Positions 1 through 6,627 of a stretch of DNA of 12,246 nucleotides are shown in pieces. A program made the position numbers and the translations under genes. Source of the DNA: an uncultured bacterium (GTDB lineage: Bacteria; Actinomycetota; Actinomycetes; S36-B12). Under the pieces are notes generated by a model, which saw only the letters and a program-made list of their open reading frames with translations, had not been told where the DNA came from and did not search any database. The stretch lies in the NCBI GenBank assembly GCA_903908025.1, contig CAIVQM010000252.1:1-12246 (forward strand). Direction: 5' to 3'. Position 1 is the first letter of the stretch; each line of letters begins with the position of its first letter.

Positions 1-386
1 GATTCAAGGAAGTCACGGAAGGTGAAATTCAACTCGACGCACAGGCGGGCAGCCTTGGCGGTGTCTATAACGGATCCGCCGCCGATCGCGACCACTGACT
101 GTGCCTCGGATGCTTGGAGAGCCGCGATGGCTGCGTCGACCATCTCGATGCTCGGCTCGCCGGCGGGTTTGTGGAAGAAGCGGAGTTTGAGATCAGGGTC
201 ATCCTTGAGCTGTTGAACGAGTTCCGCTACAGCGGGATTGAACTGCTCGATGCCGTCGTCGAGCATGACGAAGGCTCGCTGGCCGCCTGACTCCTTCAGA
301 ACAGCGGGCAGGCTGGATGCGACTCCCTCGCCGAACCGGATCTTGACAGGCAGGTGATTGGCAAAAGGGGCGATCGACTGGTTCAT
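1..386 (-). CDS. Iron-containing alcohol dehydrogenase, N-terminal part (runs off left edge)
   Basis: This is the N-terminal 128 residues of a group III (iron-dependent) alcohol dehydrogenase, which interconverts an alcohol and an aldehyde or ketone with NAD(P). The start reads MNQSIAPFANHLP. The family nucleotide-binding loop GGGSVIDTAK lies at residues 102-111, followed by a typical helix (AARLCVELN). The metal-ligand Asp and His residues belong to the C-terminal domain, which is outside the window, so activity and substrate cannot be judged. I chose the ATG at 386 because GGAG lies 4 nt upstream; an in-frame ATG at 401 has no clear ribosome binding site. The gene follows the C26 hydrolase on the same strand by 38 bp and is probably co-transcribed with it. 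Alternative members of the fold include maleylacetate reductase and 4-hydroxybutyrate dehydrogenase. In an amine pathway it could oxidise an amino- or hydroxy-alcohol intermediate, which is inference. Confidence 0.85.
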   Translation of the reverse strand, partial: MNQSIAPFANHLPVKIRFGEGVASSLPAVLKESGGQRAFVMLDDGIEQFNPAVAELVQQLKDDPDLKLRFFHKPAGEPSIEMVDAAIAALQASEAQSVVAIGGGSVIDTAKAARLCVELNFTFRDFLE

Positions 387-424
387 GGCACTCCGCTTCA
401 TGTCGGGATGGGGATCAGGGTGGG

Positions 425-1165
425 TCAGGAGTCGGATGCTGCAGCTCGCACCAGGGCAGTGAAGAACGCCTCGCTGCGTGGCTTCTCGGGATGCCACTGG
501 AGGCCGAGGGCGAAGCGCCGGTTAGGCCACTCGAGGGCCTCGACGCAGCCGTCCGCCACAGCCCTGGCGGTGACTACAGCCCCCTCGCCGATGCGGTCGA
601 TTCCTTGGTGGTGGTGGGAATTAACTGCGATCTCTGCTGCTCCGGTGATTGAGGCGAGCAGGCTGCCTTGCTCAACGGTTATGTCGTGGAAGCACCCTTG
701 GTCGAGGAACCCCGGTGCCTGTCGGTGGTTTGCGAGCCCGGCGGCCATCAAGTCCTGATGCAGCGTGCCGCCCGTCGCGATGTTCATGAGTTGGATTCCA
801 CGACAGATGCCCAGCACAGGGACATCTCGTTCGAGGGCGGCCAGGATGAGGGGCGTTTCGAAGCTGTCCCGCACTGGGGACGTCTCCTCCATCTCGGGCC
901 TAGCCTCCTGACCGTACAGACCCGGATCGATGTCGGCACCCCCGACGAAGAGAAGGCCGTCCACCACATCCAGGATGCGAGCGAAGGTTGCAGGATTGTC
1001 CGTTCCGTTGGGCGGGATGATCAGGGGAAACGCTCCTGCTTCCCAGAGGGCAGATATGTAGGTATCCGCGATCAGGTGGGCGCCCTCCTTCCAGAAGCCC
1101 CAGGCGGCAGTGGTGAACACGGCGGGAATGCCGATAATCGGCCGTTCCGTTGGTCTGGAATACAT
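425..1165 (-). CDS. Class C26 gamma-glutamyl amide hydrolase (PuuD-like glutamine amidotransferase fold)
   Basis: This cytoplasmic hydrolase of the peptidase C26 family is expected to cleave a gamma-glutamyl amide, releasing glutamate and the amine or amino acid, as E. coli PuuD does with gamma-glutamyl-GABA. With the start at 1165 the protein has 246 residues, close to PuuD. It begins with the usual PIIGIPA strand, has GGADIDP at 75-81, the nucleophile elbow GICRG with Cys121, and QWHPE with the His225/Glu227 pair; the triad is therefore intact. In-frame ATGs at 1186 and 1216 would lengthen it, but 1216 would overlap the divergent regulator gene and neither adds conserved sequence. It leads a minus-strand operon with the alcohol dehydrogenase and is divergent from the GntR gene. 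Together with the GS-like ligase at 5190 it supplies both ends of a gamma-glutamyl protection cycle. Confidence 0.88.
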   Translation of the reverse strand: MYSRPTERPIIGIPAVFTTAAWGFWKEGAHLIADTYISALWEAGAFPLIIPPNGTDNPATFARILDVVDGLLFVGGADIDPGLYGQEARPEMEETSPVRDSFETPLILAALERDVPVLGICRGIQLMNIATGGTLHQDLMAAGLANHRQAPGFLDQGCFHDITVEQGSLLASITGAAEIAVNSHHHQGIDRIGEGAVVTARAVADGCVEALEWPNRRFALGLQWHPEKPRSEAFFTALVRAAASDS

Positions 1166-1189
1166 ACCACCAGACCATAGGACCATGGT
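1151..1189. promoter_or_regulatory. Candidate GntR operator: inverted repeat and TGGTC/GACCA half-sites
   Basis: TGGTCTGG (1151-1158) is repeated as its exact reverse complement CCAGACCA (1170-1177) with an 11-nt spacer. A third GACCA at 1181-1185 sits in the 8-bp palindrome ACCATGGT (1182-1189). The cluster spans the start of the hydrolase gene and lies about 20 bp upstream of the divergent GntR gene. FadR-type regulators bind TGGTC/GACCA-like half-sites, so this is a plausible site for autoregulation and control of the hydrolase. No convincing -10/-35 pair was found. The binding is inferred. Confidence 0.45.
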
Positions 1190-1207
1190 GCTAGGGTCGC
1201 AAGGGAT

Positions 1208-1939
1208 ATGGACCAAGACATCCTTCTGGCGCCGCTTGATGTCTCACCGGCATACCAGGCCGTGGTCGACCGATTGAGTGCGTCCGTGGCACTCGGCGTG
1301 CTCCTCCCCGGCGATCGCCTACCTTCCGAGAGGGCACTGGCCGATCGGCTCGGCGTTTCCCGGGTGACGGTCCGTGAGGGCCTACGGGTCCTTCAGGGTG
1401 CTGGAGTCATCAGCACGCGTGGCGGCTCCAGCGGCTGGGTAGTGACCAACGATGTCGGATCGGACGGACGCCCGCTGATCGCCAGCGACCGCTCGGGCGC
1501 AAACCTCGAGCAGGTCTTCGAGTTCAGACACACGGTGGAGGGCGCGGCAGCACGTCTGGCGGCGCAACGCCGCACATCTGCTGACGTACAGCATCTCAAG
1601 GAGCACGTCGAGGCTCTGCGAGTGAGTCAGAACGTCGGCGACTTCCGCCGGGCCGACTCGGCGTTCCACCTAGCCATTGCCGCGATTGCTGGCAATCCAC
1701 TTATCCTCCGAGCTGTCGTGGAGGCGCGGACAGCGGCCTTCACTGTCGTTGATGCACGGCCGTACGAGGTCCGAAAGGCACCTTCGATTTCCGATCACCA
1801 GCGCATCGTCGACGCGATCGCGCTAGGCGATGCCATCGCGGCGGAGAAGACAATGACCGAGCACTTGGAGCGAGCGCGGGACGAGATTGTGGCCGTGCTC
1901 GCCGACCGCCCTGGCCAAGCAGAGGTGGGCTGGTCGTAG
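1208..1939 (+). CDS. FadR/FCD-family GntR transcriptional regulator
   Basis: This is a 243-residue DNA-binding regulator. Residues 15-80 form a GntR winged helix with the signature LPSERALADRLGVSRVTVRE followed by LRVLQGAGVI. Residues ~100-230 form an all-helical FCD effector domain. Its metal-site residues are all present: Asp150 and His154 in DSAFH, His197 in SDHQRIV and His219 in the C-terminal EHLERAR helix. FCD domains bind carboxylate effectors, often through the metal. A likely effector here is an acidic or gamma-glutamyl intermediate, which is inference. The ATG at 1208 has AAGGG only about 3 nt upstream, so translation may be weak or leaderless. It is divergent from the hydrolase and convergent with the aldehyde dehydrogenase at 1973. 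It probably represses the hydrolase operon and perhaps other genes of the cluster. Confidence 0.93.
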   Translation: MDQDILLAPLDVSPAYQAVVDRLSASVALGVLLPGDRLPSERALADRLGVSRVTVREGLRVLQGAGVISTRGGSSGWVVTNDVGSDGRPLIASDRSGANLEQVFEFRHTVEGAAARLAAQRRTSADVQHLKEHVEALRVSQNVGDFRRADSAFHLAIAAIAGNPLILRAVVEARTAAFTVVDARPYEVRKAPSISDHQRIVDAIALGDAIAAEKTMTEHLERARDEIVAVLADRPGQAEVGWS

Positions 1940-1949
1940 CCGGCCCGTA

Positions 1950-1965
1950 CGCACCTGCACGTGCG
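1950..1965. terminator. Small hairpin between convergent genes
   Basis: The 33-bp gap between two converging stop codons contains CGCAC (1950-1954), a 6-nt loop and GTGCG (1961-1965). The stem is only 5 bp and has no T-run, so a role as a bidirectional terminator rests mainly on its position. Confidence 0.25.
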
Positions 1966-1972
1966 CGACGAC

Positions 1973-3454
1973 TCAGATCGGGAGCGCCGGGTCGTCCACG
2001 CCGATGATCTGGCGTCCTTGGAAGAAGCGCACCATCTCGGTCGGACCGTGGCCTCCGATGCCGGCGCTGTTCCAGAAGCTCTGCTCGGACGCGTCGGCGA
2101 GGTCGGCCAGTTTGCACCCGTTGATTCGGACTTCCCCAGCAGCGATAAGAGCTGCAACGCGCATGGCTTCGCCGGGCTCGCTGCCGAACACGAAGCCCGC
2201 CAGGCCCGTCTCTGGACCGTTGGCGGCGCGGATCGCCTCTTCGACAGAGCCGACTGCATGGATCGTGACAACTGGGCCGAAGAGCTCGCGCAGGGAGCGA
2301 TCGACGGGCAGGCCCGTGACGAGGGTTGGGGCGAGGAACCACCCGCCGAGATCGGGCAGGGTCGAACTGGTGCGCGCCGACCCGCCAGCAGTGACGAGCT
2401 CGTTGATCGCCCCCTGGAGCCGGTCGCGGTGCAGGCGGTAGGCCATCGGCCCAACGTCCGTGCGGTCGTCGAGACAGTGGCCGATGGCTAGGGAGCTCAT
2501 CGTCACCATCAAGGCATCAACCAGGTCATCATGGATATTGGCGGGCACCAGTATTTTGCCAGGGGCCTCACACCATTGGCCGTTGAGCTTGGTCATGCCT
2601 TCGATTAGCGCCGCTGCCGTCGCCTCGATGTCCGCGTCCGGAAGAACGATGGCCGGGTTGTGGCCGCCGAGCTCCAGCTGCAGCGCCGTCAGGTGAGGTG
2701 CTGCAGCAATCGCTACGGCATGACCACCCGAGGCACCGCCGGTGAACGAGATTGCTCGGATCCGCGGGTCGGATGCCAACTGCGACCCGACCACAGCGGC
2801 GCCATGCACCATCTGGAACACGTCCGTCGGCAAGCCGGTGCGCAGAAGGGATTCGTGAACCACCTCAGCCACGATCTGGCAGCCCGCAGGTGCCCATTCG
2901 GACGGTTTGAGGATGACCGGGCAGCCCGCCGCCACGGCACTCGCGACCTTGGCCACGGCGACGAACGTCGGCGCGTTCCACGGCGCGAGAATTGCGGCCG
3001 GCCCCAGCGGCCGATGCAGCAGTCGCACTGGCCGGCCACCTTGGTTGAGGTCCTCGGCAACACCGACCTCAACCAATTGGCGACGAGCGCTGCTCACTCG
3101 CGGGCCGATGTAGGAGGCCATCTGACGAGTGGTGCGAATCCCGTTTCCGGTAGCCATCGCGTCCTCGTAGGCCAACTCGTCAACCCGCGCGGCAAGGCCG
3201 ATAGCGATGTCATCCAGCAACGCTATTCGAGCTTCCAAGGGGGAATCCGCCCACGAACGTGTCGTGTGAAGGCCTCTCGCAGCCCGAAGGGCCAACTCGA
3301 CCGTGTCCTCCCGGGTGGCTCGTTGATCCTGCAGGGGCTCGCCCGTGTTCGGATCGTCGATCGCGCCACCGAGGGCTTCGGCGGGTTCGAGCCACTCGCC
3401 GGCAACGAGGTCGAGTTGCGGGCGAGCGGGCTGTCGAAGGGGATGGCTCGTCAA
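1973..3454 (-). CDS. NAD(P)-dependent aldehyde dehydrogenase, divergent subfamily
   Basis: This 493-residue soluble aldehyde dehydrogenase oxidises an aldehyde to its acid. Key residues are present: PWN with Asn160, ILKPSE with Lys183, FTGG at 237-240, LELGG with the general base Glu261, the nucleophile Cys295 in NGQWCEAPGK, and Glu390 in ELFGPV. Two parts differ from common members. The nucleophile loop is GQWCEAPGK instead of GQxCxAxxR. The C-terminal end has SFWNSAGIGGHGPTE in place of the usual PFGGxKxSGxGRE element. The substrate is therefore not predictable from family signatures. The only plausible start in this frame is TTG at 3454; there is no ATG or GTG upstream in frame. That TTG overlaps the stop of a 23-codon frame with a good ribosome binding site. 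It lies downstream of another aldehyde dehydrogenase on the same strand. Confidence 0.88.
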   Translation of the reverse strand: MTSHPLRQPARPQLDLVAGEWLEPAEALGGAIDDPNTGEPLQDQRATREDTVELALRAARGLHTTRSWADSPLEARIALLDDIAIGLAARVDELAYEDAMATGNGIRTTRQMASYIGPRVSSARRQLVEVGVAEDLNQGGRPVRLLHRPLGPAAILAPWNAPTFVAVAKVASAVAAGCPVILKPSEWAPAGCQIVAEVVHESLLRTGLPTDVFQMVHGAAVVGSQLASDPRIRAISFTGGASGGHAVAIAAAPHLTALQLELGGHNPAIVLPDADIEATAAALIEGMTKLNGQWCEAPGKILVPANIHDDLVDALMVTMSSLAIGHCLDDRTDVGPMAYRLHRDRLQGAINELVTAGGSARTSSTLPDLGGWFLAPTLVTGLPVDRSLRELFGPVVTIHAVGSVEEAIRAANGPETGLAGFVFGSEPGEAMRVAALIAAGEVRINGCKLADLADASEQSFWNSAGIGGHGPTEMVRFFQGRQIIGVDDPALPI

Positions 3455-3522
3455 GGCGATACCTGCACCACGGTCGGGGTCCGCGAGGGGTCCGCCGTCT
3501 CGACGCCATGCATGGAGGTCAT
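3451..3522 (-). CDS. 23-codon leader ORF overlapping the TTG start of the aldehyde dehydrogenase
   Basis: This small frame begins at ATG 3522, reads MTSMHGVETADPSRTPTVVQ and ends in a TGA that shares two bases with the TTG start of the next gene (TTGA). It has the best ribosome binding site of the area, AAAGGGA, 7 nt upstream. It resembles no known protein. It may be a leader peptide that couples translation to the dehydrogenase. It may instead be the true N-terminus of that enzyme, separated by a one-base frameshift or a sequencing error. The sequence does not decide between these. Confidence 0.4.
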   Translation of the reverse strand: MTSMHGVETADPSRTPTVVQVSP

Positions 3523-3529
3523 GTCGGTG

Positions 3530-3536
3530 TCCCTTT
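3530..3536 (-). promoter_or_regulatory. Strong Shine-Dalgarno upstream of ATG 3522
   Basis: On the minus strand the sequence is AAAGGGA, 7 nt before ATG 3522. It marks 3522, not the TTG at 3454, as the place where ribosomes most likely load. Confidence 0.55.
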
Positions 3537-3598
3537 CACACATTCGCGTACACGACGGCCTGGGGCTGCCAAATGCCGGGTGCAACGCGGGGAGGGGC

Positions 3599-4957
3599 TT
3601 AGATCGCCGTCGATATGAATATGTTCTTGGTCTCGGTGTAGCCATCCATGGCCGCCATCCCGAGTTCGCGTCCCATGCCCGACTGCTTGAAGCCGCCGAA
3701 GGGAGCCTGGATACGCACGGACGTGCTGGAGTTGACGGAGATCGATCCGGTCTCCATGCCCCGGGCGACGCGCAGAGAGCGACCGATGTCGCGCGTCCAC
3801 ACGGATCCCGAAAGCCCGAAGATCGTGTCATTTGCCAACGCGATGGCGTCTTCTTCGGTGTCGAAGGGCAAGATCGCCACGATGGGGCCGAAGATCTCCT
3901 CGCGAACGACGCGGTGGTCTCGAGGTGGATCGAGCACAATGTGGGGTGCCATCCAGTGCCCCGGCGCCTCCTGGTTCGCTGCGGGCGACAGAATGTTGAG
4001 GCTACCGTCAAGGAACGAGCCGACCTTCGCAAGGTGGGCTGCCGACACCAGCGGTCCCATCGAAGTGCCTTCATTCATCGGGTCGCCCACGACCAACCGC
4101 CCCGTGGCCTCGGAGAACAGTGCGACGAAGTCGTCGTAGGCCGAACGCTCCACCAGAACTCGGCTGCGGGCGCAGCAGTCCTGTCCGGAGTTGCCGAAGA
4201 CTGCTCCTGTGCTTGCCTGAGCAGCCAGCGCGAGGTCTGCATCGGCGAACACGACGGAGGCGGACTTGCCTCCCAACTCCAGCGTCAGCCTCTTCATTGT
4301 CCCGGCTGCCGTGCGCATGACGGTCTGGCCGGTCTCCGTGGAGCCGGTAAAGCTGATCTTGCCCACACCAGGATGTTCGGTGAGAGCCTGCCCGACCACC
4401 GAGCCGCGGCCGGTGACGACCTGGAAGAGGCCGTCAGGTAGGTCTACCTCGCGGATGATCTCCTCGAACTTCAAAATCGACAGCGGAGTCATCTCGGCCG
4501 GCTTGACGATCACAGCATTGCCGCAAGCCAAAGCAGGTGCGATGTTCCATGACGCGATCGCCAGTGGGAAGTTCCACGGGGCGATGACCGCTACTACGCC
4601 GATGGGCTCACGGACCGTGAAATCTAGGCCGCCATCCACTGGGATGGTGTTTCCGTAGTACTTGTCAACGGCGCCCGCGTAGTAGTCGAACGTGTCAGCA
4701 ACCATGCCGACCTCGCCGCGGCTGTCGCCGATCGGCTTGCCGACGTTCGCGGTTTCGAGGAGGGCCAGATCCTCGAGGTTTGACCTGACCGCGACAGCCA
4801 CGCGGCGCAGCGCATCAATACGGTGCGACTGCGGCAGTCGTACCCAAGTCCGCTGGGCGCGTTGCGCGCGCGCGACGATCGCCTCGATCGCTTCAATTGG
4901 GGTTTCGCGAGGCTCAGCGATGACGTTGAGCGTGGCGGGGTTGATGATTTGAGTCAT
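3599..4957 (-). CDS. NAD(P)-dependent aldehyde dehydrogenase (semialdehyde/aminoaldehyde type)
   Basis: This 452-residue aldehyde dehydrogenase has the full canonical set of motifs: APWNFP with Asn129, IVKPAE with Lys152, FTGSTETG at 203-210, LELGGKS with Glu227, GQDC with Cys261, EEIFGP with Glu354, and the C-terminal APFGGFKQSGMGRELG element. The N-terminus begins directly at INPATLNVIAE and lacks the ~20-30-residue leading strand of longer relatives; many actinobacterial members look the same. ATG 4957 has GAGGA 6 nt upstream, so the start is firm. The family includes succinate-semialdehyde, betaine-aldehyde and gamma-glutamyl-aminobutyraldehyde dehydrogenases; the last (PuuC role) would fit the GS-like ligase and C26 hydrolase nearby. 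It is divergent from the GS/P450 operon and first of two tandem dehydrogenase genes. Confidence 0.92.
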   Translation of the reverse strand: MTQIINPATLNVIAEPRETPIEAIEAIVARAQRAQRTWVRLPQSHRIDALRRVAVAVRSNLEDLALLETANVGKPIGDSRGEVGMVADTFDYYAGAVDKYYGNTIPVDGGLDFTVREPIGVVAVIAPWNFPLAIASWNIAPALACGNAVIVKPAEMTPLSILKFEEIIREVDLPDGLFQVVTGRGSVVGQALTEHPGVGKISFTGSTETGQTVMRTAAGTMKRLTLELGGKSASVVFADADLALAAQASTGAVFGNSGQDCCARSRVLVERSAYDDFVALFSEATGRLVVGDPMNEGTSMGPLVSAAHLAKVGSFLDGSLNILSPAANQEAPGHWMAPHIVLDPPRDHRVVREEIFGPIVAILPFDTEEDAIALANDTIFGLSGSVWTRDIGRSLRVARGMETGSISVNSSTSVRIQAPFGGFKQSGMGRELGMAAMDGYTETKNIFISTAI

Positions 4958-5189
4958 GTGCTTCCTCGGTGAGCGAAGGGGAAAGCCCGCGCGCGGGGAC
5001 TGTGCGCACTGCCTCGTGCAGGGTGACGTCGCCTACCGTGGATGAGTCCGAGAAGGTCAGCAATGTGCGGTTCGCACAGTCAAGGGGGTAAGAAGCGTCG
5101 TCACGCCTACTGACCGCGCTCCCCCCACGCACTTGGCTGTGCCCAAGCCATGGAGACCACACCTCTCCCACTCCTAGAAGCGGAGTCCA
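4958..5189. promoter_or_regulatory. Divergent promoter region with two TGTGCG palindromes
   Basis: This 232-bp gap must carry the promoters for the dehydrogenase pair (minus) and the GS/P450 operon (plus). It holds the perfect 8-bp palindrome GTGCGCAC (5002-5009, preceded by ACT). It also holds the inverted repeat TGTGCG-GTT-CGCACA (5064-5078). The two share the TGTGCG half-site and lie 62 bp apart (start to start, about six helical turns). A weaker repeat CTTGG-CTGTGC-CCAAG lies at 5132-5147. I could not find a convincing -35/-10 pair. These are candidate operators for one of the two regulators in the window. GGAG at 5182-5185 is the ribosome binding site for the GS-like gene. Confidence 0.45.
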
Positions 5190-6569
5190 ATGTCGGGCAG
5201 CACCGAAGACGCCAAGGCGGCTGTGCAAGAGTTTGTCGCCGCTAACAGGATCTCGACTTTCCGGATTCAGGCCCCCGACGTCGACGGGCTGCTCCGCGGC
5301 AAGCGCATCCCAGTCGAGTACTTTGCGAGCAGCGTCGCGTACAAGGGCAGCAACATCGCGAACATCCTGTTCGGCTGGGATCTCGCGGATGAGCTTCTGG
5401 ACAACCTCACGTACACGGGGTGGCACACCGGCTACCCGGATGTGACGTTGCTGCCCGACCTTTCGACGATGCGCGTGGTCCCATGGGAGCCCGGCGCCGC
5501 CATGGTGACGTGCGATATCACCGAGCTCGATGGCACTCCTGTGCCCTTATCGCCGCGCGAGGTGCTGAAACGGGTGGTCCGGCGCGCGGATTCGCTGGGT
5601 TTCGAGCCGAAGGCTGCCTACGAGTTTGAGTTCTACGTCTTCGAGGGATCGCCGAAGGAACTGGCGGACCGCAAGTGGCGTGACCCGGAGCCCATTACGC
5701 ATGGCTCGCGCACGTACAGCCTGTACCGGGGGACCGGAACCGAGTTTCTCATCGGCGAGATCCGCCAGACACTGCACGACTGTGGCATCGACATCGAGGC
5801 AAGCAACAGTGAGCACGGCCCCGGGCAGTTCGAGGTCAACATCCACTACTCAGATGCTCTCGCAGCTGCTGATCAGGCGGTGATCCTAAAAAGCGCCGTC
5901 AAGGAGATTGCAGCGAAGCACGGCTACACCGCGACCTTCATGGCCAAGGTCAATCCGGCGTGGGCGGGCTCCTCAGGGCACGTCCACCAGAGCCTTTCCA
6001 CTCTCGATGGTTCACCGGCCTTTGCCAACGCTGCCGACGGCGACCGCCTGTCTCCGGTCGGCGAGCAGTATGTCGCTGGCCTACTCGATCTGGCTTCAGC
6101 CATGACGGCGTTCTACTGCCCGACGGTCAACTCGTACAAGCGCACCAAGGCGGGTTCCTGGTCCAGTCCTAGCGCAACCTGGGGGCGCGACAACCGAACC
6201 GTCGCGATCCGATCGATCCCCTCGACGGGCCAGGCGGCGCGGGTCGAGAACCGTGTCCCCGGCGCGGACGCCAACCCCTACCTGGTGATCGCCGCGAATC
6301 TGGCATCAGGTCTGTATGGCATCGAGAACGCGATGACTCCGCCGGCCGCGATGACGGGCAACGCTTACGAGAACCCGGAGGCGAAATTGAGGCTCCTCCC
6401 GGGTTCCCTCGAGGCGGCCACGGCCGCGCTGCGTGGCAGCGCCGCGGCACGGGACCTTCTCGGAAGTGACTTCGTGGACCACTTCGCCCTGACGCGCGAC
6501 TGGGAGATTCGCCAGTTTGGCCAAGCAGTCACGGACTGGGAGATGGCCCGGTACATGGAGATGATCTGA
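5190..6569 (+). CDS. Glutamine-synthetase-like gamma-glutamyl-amide ligase
   Basis: This is a 459-residue member of the glutamine synthetase superfamily, expected to join glutamate and an amine using ATP. The beta-Grasp N-domain spans ~1-115. The catalytic domain has the metal ligands Glu145 and Glu147 (YEFEFY), Glu208 and Glu215 (NSEHGPGQFEVN), His264 (GSSGHVHQS), the Arg-rich NSYKRTKAGSW and WGRDNRTVAIR stretches, and Glu353/Arg355 in RVENRVPGADANPY. It lacks the GFDGSS loop that holds the ammonium-site Asp in true glutamine synthetases, and it lacks a C-terminal adenylylation Tyr motif. Use of an amine in place of ammonia is therefore likely, as in PuuA, IpuC and the actinobacterial GlnA-like enzymes. 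It is first in the P450 operon, 58 bp before the P450. The amine is not identifiable from sequence. Confidence 0.88.
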   Translation: MSGSTEDAKAAVQEFVAANRISTFRIQAPDVDGLLRGKRIPVEYFASSVAYKGSNIANILFGWDLADELLDNLTYTGWHTGYPDVTLLPDLSTMRVVPWEPGAAMVTCDITELDGTPVPLSPREVLKRVVRRADSLGFEPKAAYEFEFYVFEGSPKELADRKWRDPEPITHGSRTYSLYRGTGTEFLIGEIRQTLHDCGIDIEASNSEHGPGQFEVNIHYSDALAAADQAVILKSAVKEIAAKHGYTATFMAKVNPAWAGSSGHVHQSLSTLDGSPAFANAADGDRLSPVGEQYVAGLLDLASAMTAFYCPTVNSYKRTKAGSWSSPSATWGRDNRTVAIRSIPSTGQAARVENRVPGADANPYLVIAANLASGLYGIENAMTPPAAMTGNAYENPEAKLRLLPGSLEAATAALRGSAAARDLLGSDFVDHFALTRDWEIRQFGQAVTDWEMARYMEMI

Positions 6570-6627
6570 CGCCGGTAGTCAGCCACAGCAATTCCGACAA
6601 TCCACGCATCACACACGGGAGACTGGC

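Noticed and set aside
2660..4441. Plus-strand open frame of 593 codons
   Set aside because: It lies antisense to two clear aldehyde dehydrogenases, spans their boundary, shows no known motif and has an Arg/His/Gly-rich composition typical of a shadow frame in GC-rich DNA.
4914..5426. Minus-strand open frame of 170 codons across the divergent promoter
   Set aside because: It overlaps the starts of both the dehydrogenase and the GS-like gene, each with better motifs and ribosome binding sites, and has no recognisable domain.
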